Of a DNA stretch of 55,115 nt, positions 46,792-54,984 are shown piece by piece (the first letter of the stretch is position 1; every line of letters starts with the position of its first letter). The position numbers were made by a program, and so were the translations under genes. Below the pieces are notes generated by a model, which was given only the letters and a program-made list of their open reading frames with translations, did not search any database and had not been told where the DNA came from. This DNA is from a virus: the IMG/VR virus record IMGVR_UViG_3300021406_000003, positions 1-55,115 of that record; one strand, given 5' to 3'.

Positions 46792-47811
46792 TTAGCAGCC
46801 CACGCAGCCAACGAGCGCGGGGAGGTAGCCTTTGAAGCCGGTGCCGCCGGCAAGGTTTGCACCGCCAGCCGTCGCCGTGGAACCGCCCGTTGCGGCCACC
46901 GCGAAGGTAAGCGAGTTCGCAACCATGCCGGAGAGCGAGATAGTGAAGAAGCTCGCCTCCGTGCTTCCGGAACCGAAGTTCACCTTGAAGAACATCGGGC
47001 TCGTAACCGAGAAATTATTGACGGTCACGGTCACGACGCCAGCCGCGTTGGCCGCGGTGAAGAACGCTGAGAAGCTAGGCTGTGCGTTAAGGTAGGCCAC
47101 AAGCGCCGCCGCCGCGGTCGTCGCCGAGACCGCCTGCGCGGAGGTCAGAGGCGGCGTCGTCCAGGTGGTGGTTTGCGCGGTGCCTGGAGCCGAAGGCACA
47201 TACGGCGTTTGGATCGTCACCGAGAGCGTATCGCCAGCCGCCGGAGCGCCCGCGATCGTATCGGTCTGCGAAGCCGCTGCGAGAGCCGCCGCGGTAATCG
47301 AAGAGCCGATTCCCGAAGCCGGCAGCGAGGCGTTCCCCGCAAAGGCCGAGATGCCGTTGGGAGCCGAAACCGAACCGCCCTGCAGATATCCCGCCGTACC
47401 GCGCGAAGCGATGAGCGGAAGCTTGTCGACGATCGTGACGGCGCCGGCGCCGGACTGATCGACGAGAACGCTGGGATGGAAGCCGGAGATAACCGCGTCG
47501 ATGTACTGCGTGCCGCGCACCAACCCCGCCGTCAAGTTTGCTCCAGACGTGTAATTGGCCGGAGATACAGAACCCCCGAAGCCGACCCAGGTCTCGGAAA
47601 CGATGCCGACGATGGATTGCTGATTCGCGCCGGTTCCCGGAAGCCCAACGCCCTTTTGATCGGGATATGGTTGGATATCCTGACTTGAGAACTGCAAGGC
47701 AATACCGGGGCTATACACCGTGCTCGCTACGGCAGGGCGATACTTGCGCGCCCCACGTTCGTAGTCGCGGTACTGTGAGCCAAAATCAGATACCGAAGTT
47801 GCGGAACCCAT
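46792..47811 (-). CDS. Putative structural protein (339 aa)
   Basis: Ala/Gly/Thr/Ser-rich throughout with beta-strand periodicity (VTVTVNNFSVTSPMFFKVNF) and a Cys-containing end GCVGC. The composition and position after the coat gene suggest a head decoration or tail-type structural protein. No domain recognised. Confidence 0.6.
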   Translation of the reverse strand: MGSATSVSDFGSQYRDYERGARKYRPAVASTVYSPGIALQFSSQDIQPYPDQKGVGLPGTGANQQSIVGIVSETWVGFGGSVSPANYTSGANLTAGLVRGTQYIDAVISGFHPSVLVDQSGAGAVTIVDKLPLIASRGTAGYLQGGSVSAPNGISAFAGNASLPASGIGSSITAAALAAASQTDTIAGAPAAGDTLSVTIQTPYVPSAPGTAQTTTWTTPPLTSAQAVSATTAAAALVAYLNAQPSFSAFFTAANAAGVVTVTVNNFSVTSPMFFKVNFGSGSTEASFFTISLSGMVANSLTFAVAATGGSTATAGGANLAGGTGFKGYLPALVGCVGC

Positions 47812-47814
47812 GTC

Positions 47815-48012
47815 TTAGCCTTTGCCTCCCGGAGCCTTGCTGCGACCGCCGAAGTTCGCGTTCAAGACGCGGCCTTCGTTGGGCGGATATCCCTGTTCGT
47901 AATTGCACGGCTCCATCGTAGACTTGGCAGCCGTGTAGATATCGCCAAGGCGCTCGTTGACGCTGTTGTTGATCTTCTGACCCTTGGCGCTGCCGCTCTT
48001 CTCTTTAGACAT
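47815..48012 (-). CDS. Small basic protein after the coat region (65 aa)
   Basis: MSKEKSGSAKGQKINNSVNE then NYEQGYPPNEGRVLNANFGG; hydrophilic and probably disordered. Its start lies 15 nt beyond the HNH stop. Possibly a head cement protein; not recognised. Confidence 0.6.
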   Translation of the reverse strand: MSKEKSGSAKGQKINNSVNERLGDIYTAAKSTMEPCNYEQGYPPNEGRVLNANFGGRSKAPGGKG

Positions 48013-48026
48013 GGCTCTCCTCGCTC

Positions 48027-48875
48027 TTATTCTCGACGAATGATCTCGACGACGTGCAAACGGTCGAAGAGGGAATGCTGTAATCCGGCAGCCATGCTCG
48101 CGCGCTTGCGAGAATTGCACGGCTTACAAAGCCCCTGGATGTTGAAAGCGTAATCGCAGCCGCCTCGCGAGAGCGGGACGATGTGATCCTTCGTGAGCAC
48201 GCACTTCTCGCCGCATGACGCACAGCGCCCACGCTGCTTCGCAACGATTGCCTGCCACTCTGGAGCGGTGTGCGAACCAAGGATTCCCAACTTGAGAGCA
48301 CGGCGCTTCTCTTCTCCACGATTGGCGAGAGCGTGCCATCTATCAGGGAACCTGCGTCGCCACCGCATGACGCCAGCTTTGTGCGGTTCTGGGTTCTTGG
48401 CATACTCTGCACGGCATCGGGCATTGTACTCATCGCGATTCTCGGTACGCCACTTCTTGCGCCAAGTGCTATTCCACGCTTTGACCTTTTCAGGGTTTTC
48501 GGCATAGTACTGACGCGCGTAATCTGGGTGTTCTTCGTGCCACTTACGCAGGTACTCACGCTGGCATTCTTTGCATTTTCCGGGGCCGATGTGCTCGTGT
48601 CCGTTTTTGCAAAAGCCTGTACGCTTCGCCGCGTTGTTTGCGGTGAGGCAAGGTCCGCAAGCTCCACGCTGCCCTGGCTTGCGCTCGTGTAGCCCCTTTT
48701 TGCAGAATCGAGGCTCAGCGTTCTTCTTTGCCTTATATTCAAGCTGATAGGCAGCGCGCTGTTCCTTGTGCTCGGCAGCGTAAAGCCGGCTTCTCTCACG
48801 GGAGCATTCAATGCACGACGCACCGACGAGGCGCTCATGGCCTCGCTTACAGAGCGTTGTTTTGTAGTTCTGCAT
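48027..48875 (-). CDS. HNH homing endonuclease beside the coat gene (282 aa)
   Basis: The C-terminal HNH ββα-metal domain has C-x-x-C pairs in CASCGEK and CKPCNSR, core KDHIVPLSRGG and an N-x-x-GLC segment. The N-terminal half is a string of Cys-rich repeats (CKRGHE, CIECSRER, CKNGHE, CKECQREY) that likely read DNA through zinc knuckles. Inserted immediately after the coat gene, with its own leaderless promoter in the coat gene's 3' end. A related HNH gene lies on the other side of the coat gene. Confidence 0.88.
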   Translation of the reverse strand: MQNYKTTLCKRGHERLVGASCIECSRERSRLYAAEHKEQRAAYQLEYKAKKNAEPRFCKKGLHERKPGQRGACGPCLTANNAAKRTGFCKNGHEHIGPGKCKECQREYLRKWHEEHPDYARQYYAENPEKVKAWNSTWRKKWRTENRDEYNARCRAEYAKNPEPHKAGVMRWRRRFPDRWHALANRGEEKRRALKLGILGSHTAPEWQAIVAKQRGRCASCGEKCVLTKDHIVPLSRGGCDYAFNIQGLCKPCNSRKRASMAAGLQHSLFDRLHVVEIIRRE

Positions 48876-48881
48876 TCGTGC

Positions 48882-48910
48882 ATTTTAACATGCTCCATCG
48901 TAAAAATCAA
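48882..48910 (-). promoter_or_regulatory. Leaderless promoter of the HNH gene near coat
   Basis: TTGATT (48905-48910), 17-bp spacer, TAAAAT (48882-48887), then exactly 6 nt to ATG 48875. No Shine-Dalgarno ahead of the start. The -35 overlaps the coat gene stop region. Confidence 0.6.
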
Positions 48911-49866
48911 CCGTTGCTCACGTTACGATAAACTCCAGTTGAACTGGGTTTCCTAACCTCGTAATTTCCCAAAACAAAGATATGACCAGTTTCAACATCC
49001 TGATTCGTTGGTTTAATGAACCCCTCAAACTCAAAGTCGCGCTTCTCGTGGATGACAAGTCGCTCGTGATCGAGATTGTGGAAGTTCATGGTGTTCGCAG
49101 GCTGCCCGGAGTCGTCGACAAGCGGACAACCCTGGAACGCAATGTTGTCGAAGCCCAAACTTGCGATCTGAGAATCGACGAAAATCTCTTGCGGCGTGAG
49201 GAGCTGCCAAAACGAAGCGTAGCCGGTCTTGGTCGCAGAGATGAGCTGCACGCGCTCTTCATCGGTTTTACATTGCATCCACAACGTCATCATGGAGGCG
49301 CTCGAGAGCGCGGTGAGCGTGCCCGGATCGAAGACCTGCGCCTGCCACCACGGGTTGGCGACACGGTCGATACCCAGATACACTTGCTGACCCGAGGCGT
49401 TATTGACGGCTGCTCCAAGACCGTCCCAATCTTTCCCACCATTGCCGGAGCCATTGGCAAAAACCTGAGCGCCGATCTTATCGTAGAGCGCCATATATGC
49501 CGACTCCACCTTGTTCTTCACAAGGGAGAGCTGCGCGCGTTTGCCCGAAGCCCGAAGCTTGTCGATCGCAATGATCGTCACCGACGCCTGCGCCTGCTTC
49601 CAGGGGAGTTCGTAGGTCGTAAACTCTTCCTGCGCATCGGTCGGCAGAATGTCGGCGCCGCTATAGGTGATCGCCGTCTCATTGGGCTGCGCCAAGATCG
49701 GCTGCGAGATAATCGAGCCGCCGGATTCGTGGACGATCCGCTTCTTGGAGCGCAAGATACCGATGAGCGGACGCGCGCCGTAGCGTTGGTCGATGATCGA
49801 CGTACGAAGCTCACGCTCGACGAAGGCGTTGATTTCTGCGGTTGAAACAAAGGGTATTTGCGGCAC
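48907..49866 (-). CDS. Major capsid protein (319 aa)
   Basis: The sequence has the HK97-fold coat organisation: an N-arm (MPQIPFVSTAEINAFVEREL), an E-loop region around residues 50-90 with VHESGGSIIS, a long spine helix near LSLVKNKVESAYMALYDKIG, and P/A-domain beta strands to the C-terminus. Between scaffold and structural genes. Size fits podoviral coats. Confidence 0.82.
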   Translation of the reverse strand: MPQIPFVSTAEINAFVERELRTSIIDQRYGARPLIGILRSKKRIVHESGGSIISQPILAQPNETAITYSGADILPTDAQEEFTTYELPWKQAQASVTIIAIDKLRASGKRAQLSLVKNKVESAYMALYDKIGAQVFANGSGNGGKDWDGLGAAVNNASGQQVYLGIDRVANPWWQAQVFDPGTLTALSSASMMTLWMQCKTDEERVQLISATKTGYASFWQLLTPQEIFVDSQIASLGFDNIAFQGCPLVDDSGQPANTMNFHNLDHERLVIHEKRDFEFEGFIKPTNQDVETGHIFVLGNYEVRKPSSTGVYRNVSNG

Positions 49867-50480
49867 TACATACTCCCTACTACTAACGAGATGCGATCAA
49901 ACAGCGTTGGCTGTACGCCGGGAAGCAGCGCATTTGATTTAGCCGCGTTGCATGTCCGACAAAGACCCTGGATGTTGATTGCCATGTCCGACCCCCCACG
50001 AGAAACGGGAACGATGTGGTCTCGCTCTAGTGGACGGCCTGGAATCTTCCCACAGTGATTGCACTTGCCGTCCTGTCTGGCGACAATCGCAGTCCACTCT
50101 TCGGTAGTGTGGGAGCCTATTGCGTTGAACTTCGCTAGCCGATGACGGCGCGTGCGCGCTCTACAAAGCTCGGGATTCGCCTTCTGCCAAGCTGAGAAAT
50201 ACTCTGGGTTCTCTAGCTTGTACTTAGCGTTATACGTGCGATTGTATTCACGATACCGCTCGGGGTTGTTCACCTTCCAAGCTTTCGTAGTGGCCCGCCG
50301 CTCGTCAAGGTGCTCCGCCATGCGCTTGGCATGGTAAGCCTTCCATCTCTCAGGATGCTCCCGATAAGCCTTCCGTGCATCCGCAATCTTACAAGGACGG
50401 CATGATTTCCGAAGCTCACGCGGCCCTCCGCATCTCCCGCAGGGCTTCCCAAGTTTTGACGTGTCAAGCATGGTATTCAT
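49866..50480 (-). CDS. HNH homing endonuclease upstream of the coat gene (204 aa)
   Basis: Same C-terminal HNH domain (CNHCGKIPG, LERDHIVPVSRGG, NIQGLCRTCN) and N-terminal CGRCGGPRELRKSCRPC zinc knuckles as the HNH gene downstream of the coat gene, but shorter. It overlaps the scaffold stop by 4 nt and ends directly at the coat start. Probably independently mobile. Confidence 0.88.
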   Translation of the reverse strand: MNTMLDTSKLGKPCGRCGGPRELRKSCRPCKIADARKAYREHPERWKAYHAKRMAEHLDERRATTKAWKVNNPERYREYNRTYNAKYKLENPEYFSAWQKANPELCRARTRRHRLAKFNAIGSHTTEEWTAIVARQDGKCNHCGKIPGRPLERDHIVPVSRGGSDMAINIQGLCRTCNAAKSNALLPGVQPTLFDRISLVVGSM

Positions 50481-51598
50481 GACGCGAATCGCGGATCTGG
50501 GTTAGCCAAATAGCGATCGACGGGATCGTCGAACTGCTTGGCTCTTTGAGCCGCGCCATTGGAGCGCGTGCCGTTGGGGGAAGCCCCCGGGCTTCCTAAG
50601 AGTGCGGGAATCTGCGGCTGCGGTGCCGCTGCCGGCTGTTGCTGCTGCGTGCGCGCGAGCTTGAGCGCGTCGTAAATCGACGCCTTGAGTGCAAGCGCAT
50701 CGAGGAACCAAGGACGATTTTGACCCTGCGGAAAGCCCTGCGCCTGCGCCTGGAAATAGAGCGCGTCGGCGGTGGTCTTCAGATCGGCTTGAAGATGCTG
50801 ATCGGTCGCGAGCATCGGGTACTTCTCAACGCATTTGGCCCAATCGCTCTGCATGCGCTGCTGATCGCTTTGGCGCTGCTGCTCCGCTCTCCATGACTGA
50901 AGCTCTTTGATCTGCTGCGCGAGCACCGGGTCGGGTTGCTGCTGTTGACGCTGCGTGCGCGCCTGCGTCGGCTGCGCGGCGGGTGCGTTCTGATCGAAGA
51001 ACGCAGAGCACTGCTCGAGGTACTCAGCCTTGGGCGCATTCGAGAGATACTCGTCGATGAAGCCCAGCGTGTTCGGCTCTTTGGTGAGGCGCTCCATGAG
51101 CGGCGCCCAATTTTGCTTCGCCTCTTCAGCCGTGCATCGGAAGATGCTCTTGAACGTATCGACTTCGCCCTTCATGGGCTGGAGCTGCGCACGCTCTTGG
51201 AGCGCCGCCACAACCTGGGCGCGCGTCCACTCTATGCCTTCCGCGAGGGGGATTTTGTCCTCGGGGGAAAACGTGGGCTTAGGTTCAATGACAGCCTCAG
51301 CGACCTTCGGAGCTTCGGTTCCGGGGGTCTCTGCTTTAGGCGTCTCCGTCGTCTTTGCGACGGGCGGCTCAACCTTGGGCTGCTCGGTGGTCGCCTTCGC
51401 GGGCGGCGCTTCCGTCTTCGGAGTCACCTCAGCCTGCGGCGTTACCGCCGGAAATTCTTTGGTCTCCGGGTTCTCCTCAATCCACCGATCAATGGGATCG
51501 GCGGGAGCGGAAGAAGATGGAGAAACCTCGCCTCGACCATCGTTACCGATGGGAAGCGGGTCAAGCCCCTTGGGAGTCGCTTCGTCTTGTGGATTCAT
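50477..51598 (-). CDS. Scaffolding protein (373 aa)
   Basis: Acidic, repetitive Pro/Ala/Glu/Lys/Thr N-terminal half (VTPKTEAPPAKATTEQPKVE), then a helical Gln-rich half (QIKELQSWRAEQQRQSDQQR) ending with a short basic tail PDPRFAS. This is the usual composition of phage scaffolds, which assist coat assembly then exit. Directly upstream of the coat region. Confidence 0.78.
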   Translation of the reverse strand: MNPQDEATPKGLDPLPIGNDGRGEVSPSSSAPADPIDRWIEENPETKEFPAVTPQAEVTPKTEAPPAKATTEQPKVEPPVAKTTETPKAETPGTEAPKVAEAVIEPKPTFSPEDKIPLAEGIEWTRAQVVAALQERAQLQPMKGEVDTFKSIFRCTAEEAKQNWAPLMERLTKEPNTLGFIDEYLSNAPKAEYLEQCSAFFDQNAPAAQPTQARTQRQQQQPDPVLAQQIKELQSWRAEQQRQSDQQRMQSDWAKCVEKYPMLATDQHLQADLKTTADALYFQAQAQGFPQGQNRPWFLDALALKASIYDALKLARTQQQQPAAAPQPQIPALLGSPGASPNGTRSNGAAQRAKQFDDPVDRYLANPDPRFAS

Positions 51599-51620
51599 AA
51601 GCTACTGCACAACCATGCCT

Positions 51621-51664
51621 GAGCGGTGCGATAGCAGTGTCGAAACGCTGCAACAGCACCGCTC
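51621..51664 (-). promoter_or_regulatory. 9-bp hairpin before the scaffold gene
   Basis: GAGCGGTGC pairs with GCACCGCTC across 26 nt, immediately ahead of the scaffold start. A 25-codon frame (51595-51672) starting MQLSGAVAAFRHC and ending in ATGA also spans it. Either a structured translational-control leader or a coupling mini-ORF. Confidence 0.42.
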
Positions 51665-51673
51665 AACTGCATC

Positions 51674-51751
51674 TTACCGGCGACCGCGCCGCCCGCCGCG
51701 CTTGCCTTTGCGGCCTCCGCGCATGTGATGGCGCTTTTTTCGTCTAGCCAT
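51674..51751 (-). CDS. Protamine-like basic microprotein (25 aa)
   Basis: MARRKKRHHMRGGRKGKRGG then RRGRR: about two thirds Arg/Lys/His. AAAGGAGAG precedes the start by about 11 nt. Placed at the head of the scaffold-coat genes; a role in binding DNA or neutralising packaged DNA is inferred from composition only. Confidence 0.6.
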   Translation of the reverse strand: MARRKKRHHMRGGRKGKRGGRRGRR

Positions 51752-51837
51752 GGTTGTTGGTGCTCTCCTTTCCATCCGTCTTCCGGGAACCGGAGATGAC
51801 GATGCGGAGAGCGTAGCGCACCGCTTGCGCCGCCCTA

Positions 51838-51870
51838 TCTGTAAAAATACTTCTAAGCGGTTACTGCAAC
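51838..51870 (-). promoter_or_regulatory. Conserved late-operon element, copy 2
   Basis: Minus strand CAGTAACCGCTTAGAAG followed by TATTTTTACA and GATA. Shares the spacing and AT block with the element at 1275-1306. Upstream of the basic microprotein, scaffold and coat genes, as expected of a capsid-gene promoter. Confidence 0.45.
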
Positions 51871-51905
51871 TTTTTTAAGGAGACTCACTACATTCAGGGT
51901 TGGCT

Positions 51906-51929
51906 GGGAAGCAATATAGCTCGTAGTAT
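51906..51929 (+). promoter_or_regulatory. Promoter of structured RNA copy A
   Basis: TTGGCT near 51900, 18-bp spacer, TAGTAT (51924-51929) gives a sigma-70-like promoter pointing right, with transcription expected near 51936, where the conserved RNA begins. Confidence 0.5.
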
Positions 51930-51935
51930 GACGCA

Positions 51936-52237
51936 GGTAGTCCCAGAAAAGAAAAGAAGCTCCGGTGTACCCCTACAGCCCAAAGCTCTTTTCACTCTCC
52001 CGTGTTTCGCACGGCGAACGGATTTCCTCCGATGTGACGGTGAAAAGCGCCTAGAGGCGTTCCGCACCTATCATGCTTGCGGACCTGTTCGGAGCCGAAA
52101 GGCTCCCTTGCCTTCCAAAAAACCGCTGAAAAGCGGGAAGGGAAGGGAAGGCGGGTGGGGAATGTCCCCCTAAGACCCCCTGTCAGTACTACTAAGGAGC
52201 CGGGAACGGTATCGGCTTAGTACGAGGCGGTCTTTTC
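51936..52237 (+). ncRNA. Conserved structured RNA, copy A (free-standing)
   Basis: Counterpart of copy B. First stem AAAAGAAGCT…AGCTCTTTT; conserved core (52001-52040) around TTTCGCACGGCGAACGGA; CGCC-TAGA-GGCG hairpin; TCCGCA/TGCGGA hairpin; GGAGCC-GAAA-GGCTCC hairpin; long CCTTGCCTTCC/GGAAGGGAAGG stem with an inner CCGCT-GAAA-AGCGG hairpin; then GGGTGGGG. GNRA loops fix the strand as plus. A terminator-like helix (AAGACC…GGTCTTTTC) ends it. It is antisense to the late operon and fills a gap of about 500 bp without genes. Confidence 0.7.
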
Positions 52238-52265
52238 TTATCCTAGGAAGCAAGCGCGCCTCTTA

Positions 52266-52670
52266 TCACATCCCACCGGGAGACCCGGAGAGATCGAGTG
52301 AACTCTTCGCCGGAGGCGGAGCTCCCGGAATCGCTGGCGCGGTCGGAGGAGCCTGTGGCGCAGGCGCGGCGACGGCGGCTTTGATCTGATCGACGAGCAT
52401 CGTGATCGCGGGGGCCAAGCTCGGCACCTGACCGGTAAGCTCGCGCAAAGAGAGAATGGCCGTATCGGCCGCTACTTTCTTCGAGGTTGAGGGATCCCCG
52501 GATGAAAGGCCCCCGATGCCCGTAGGAGGCGGCGGAAGCCCCGGCATGCTCGGAGGGGCTCCCATACCCGCACCAAGAGCCGCAGAGGGCGCTCCAGGCA
52601 TGTTCATGGGCGAAGGACCGGGGCCACCCCCGCCACCCAGAAGAGACGCTAAACCACCACCGTATGCCAT
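52266..52670 (-). CDS. Gly/Pro/Met-rich head-region protein (134 aa)
   Basis: MAYGGGLASLLGGGGGPGPS, low complexity with a middle helix DTAILSLRELTGQVPSLAPA and Pro-rich tail. Small Gly/Pro-rich ORFs after podoviral portal genes are common; function unknown. Confidence 0.6.
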   Translation of the reverse strand: MAYGGGLASLLGGGGGPGPSPMNMPGAPSAALGAGMGAPPSMPGLPPPPTGIGGLSSGDPSTSKKVAADTAILSLRELTGQVPSLAPAITMLVDQIKAAVAAPAPQAPPTAPAIPGAPPPAKSSLDLSGSPGGM

Positions 52671-52671
52671 T

Positions 52672-52842
52672 TCACTTCCCCCACGAGCTTAGAAGCTCTT
52701 CAGAAAATAGTCTTTTTGCGTCTTCTTCCGTGAAGCACGGTAAAAGCGCGTGCAAGATCGGCTCTATCTCTTCAAAAGAAAGCTCCCGATCAAGCCACGG
52801 CTTTATCGCGCTCGAGACGTCTGCTCTAAATGATGATTGCAT
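52672..52842 (-). CDS. Hypothetical head-region protein (56 aa)
   Basis: Begins MQSSFRADVSSAIKPWLDRE; a helical acidic protein starting 4 nt after the portal stop and ending 2 nt before the next gene. The tight packing supports it. Unknown. Confidence 0.68.
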   Translation of the reverse strand: MQSSFRADVSSAIKPWLDRELSFEEIEPILHALLPCFTEEDAKRLFSEELLSSWGK

Positions 52843-52845
52843 GCC

Positions 52846-54981
52846 CTACCTCACCGCGGCGTTTTCGTGTCGCGAAGGGATGTTCGAAGGCGGCGCGTTG
52901 CGCGTCTGAACCTTCGGATGATTCTGGGGGCGTGATTGCTCCGGGCCCGGCTTACCGCCAACCTTGGAGGCACGCTTCGCCATGGCTTCCATCGCCTGGT
53001 TTGCCGCCTGCTGCTGGAGCATACGCGGAACTTGCGTGCGGTAGCCCTCGATGCGGTTCTTCTCGTGCCACCAAACCATGTCGACGAGCTTTTTATCGTA
53101 GAGCTGCATCCACTTATTCCACAGCCCAGCGGGAGATGTGGAGAGCGAAGAGACCGGCTCAATCGCAAACTCGACGGCTCCCTGAAGATCGGTCGCCTGA
53201 TACGTGCGGAACTTGGTCTCGACGCTAGAGACGGGCTGCACGACGGGCTGCCCTTGCTCGTCGAAAGTCTGCTCGTAGTGAACCTTGTCTTGGCGCTCCC
53301 GAATAGGCCGCTGCCCGCGGTCGAACTGCTGGATGAGCTGCACGCGCAGCTTCCCGATGCGCGCGAGCCCGGATTCGAAGTTGCGCACCTTTAGGCGGAT
53401 CGGCGCAGCCCCGGATTCCTGGAGCTGATCCATCGTCGCGAATGCCGTATTCCCCGCTGGCATATGACCACTCACCGCGTCATTGACGCCGCTCACTTGC
53501 CCCATCGCCTTGTCAAGAACCTCGTAAAGTTCGAAGAACTCCTTCGGGATGCCGGGCTTGTCCAAAGGCTGCAATCCGTCCATTTTTTCCATGGGAATCA
53601 CGAGCCCAGGCTTGTTCTTGATAGAAGCAGCGTTGACACCAGCATTCTTATCGAGCTTATAACTTGGCGATCCAATCTTTTCGAGGATATCGTAAACCTG
53701 TGACAAGATACGATTTTCCGCGATGGCGCAATCCTTGAGAGCAATGCACTCGCCCTGACCCCAGAATGCGCCGTTGTCGTAGTCTTTCCACATGGCCCAC
53801 GGGAAGCCGTCGGTCTGGAACGGATTGCAGATATCCCGGAGAAGCACGCGGTTGCACCCCGCCGTGATGACCAACCGACCATTGGGATACTTGGGACGCC
53901 AACACGTTTCCATAACCGGCTGCATTTTCGGCTTATAGAACGGGAACGGGAACGGCTGGCCGTCGATCTCGCTAACCTCAGTACGCATGCCCGCAAGCTC
54001 AAGATCATACATACCATCGGGGCCGACGACGGGCTCAAACTGCGGCTGGCCGTTGACGACTTTCTGCTTTTCGTACTCCTCAAGCGTGTCGTCTCGCATC
54101 CAATACTCGAGAACCTCGACGATGTCTCCGTCGTCTTCCCGATACGGCGACGTAGCGTTGGTGTACAAAGGAGCGGTGACGTTTCCGTTTATGCTCTGCG
54201 CTGTGATGATGCGCTTGCGCTCTCCAGCGGCGTCCCCTTCGCGGATGAAGTCACGATCGGCTTCGCTTCCACTTGCCATGCGGATCGTCCGTACGGCATA
54301 GCACGCCTTTGCCTTGTCGGGAAAATTGCGACGAATCCACCCCATCGTTTGCGATTCAGCGTGGATAAGAAACTCGCAATCTTCGATGCACGTTGCCGTC
54401 GCGTTCGTGAAGACTTTGTAGGGGGCCACCGGAATGGCGACATGCTTTCCACGTCCTCCATCTGCGTACGGATCGAACAGAACCTTCATGAAGCCCGTGC
54501 CCCAGATGAGGCCGAACAGCACGAAGATCGAGTTCTTGCCCTGCATATCGTTGTTATCCCAATCGCGGTCGACGAGCTTGCGCAACAGGTCGGCAGCATC
54601 TTCGGAGCCCGGAACTTCGGGCTCAACCGATATACGGGGCTTGTTATCGGTCATGACAGCCTGCTGGAAAGTGACCAGCGCACGTATCTTGTTTACCGAT
54701 ATTTTCGAGCGCCACGTCGGCCATTTATTGGGCCACATATTGGACACGAACAAGTCCCATGCGACATCGAACGTCTCATAAGGATCGCGAGCGCGACGGG
54801 CGTCTTCGTACATGCGGGAGCAGAACTGGAGGATTTCAAACTGATCTTGCTCTTCAGGAGTAAGCTCCTCGATCTCCGGGATTTCACGACGCTCCGCCTG
54901 ATGCTTCTCTTGCTGCGTAGAGAGCCACTCATCGTACTGTAGAAGGCCGGAGTTCCGGCCCATGGCGCTCTGAAGCGGCAT
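52846..54981 (-). CDS. Portal protein (711 aa)
   Basis: The large P22/podovirus-type portal: N-terminal helices (EQDQFEILQFCSRMYEDARR), a stem region WRSKISVNKIRALVTFQQAV, clip segments and a C-terminal Gln-rich barrel-like helix (QQAANQAMEAMAKRASKVGG). It forms the 12-fold ring through which DNA enters and exits. The genes on either side are head proteins and, across the circular junction, the terminase. Confidence 0.9.
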   Translation of the reverse strand: MPLQSAMGRNSGLLQYDEWLSTQQEKHQAERREIPEIEELTPEEQDQFEILQFCSRMYEDARRARDPYETFDVAWDLFVSNMWPNKWPTWRSKISVNKIRALVTFQQAVMTDNKPRISVEPEVPGSEDAADLLRKLVDRDWDNNDMQGKNSIFVLFGLIWGTGFMKVLFDPYADGGRGKHVAIPVAPYKVFTNATATCIEDCEFLIHAESQTMGWIRRNFPDKAKACYAVRTIRMASGSEADRDFIREGDAAGERKRIITAQSINGNVTAPLYTNATSPYREDDGDIVEVLEYWMRDDTLEEYEKQKVVNGQPQFEPVVGPDGMYDLELAGMRTEVSEIDGQPFPFPFYKPKMQPVMETCWRPKYPNGRLVITAGCNRVLLRDICNPFQTDGFPWAMWKDYDNGAFWGQGECIALKDCAIAENRILSQVYDILEKIGSPSYKLDKNAGVNAASIKNKPGLVIPMEKMDGLQPLDKPGIPKEFFELYEVLDKAMGQVSGVNDAVSGHMPAGNTAFATMDQLQESGAAPIRLKVRNFESGLARIGKLRVQLIQQFDRGQRPIRERQDKVHYEQTFDEQGQPVVQPVSSVETKFRTYQATDLQGAVEFAIEPVSSLSTSPAGLWNKWMQLYDKKLVDMVWWHEKNRIEGYRTQVPRMLQQQAANQAMEAMAKRASKVGGKPGPEQSRPQNHPKVQTRNAPPSNIPSRHENAAVR

Positions 54982-54984
54982 GAA

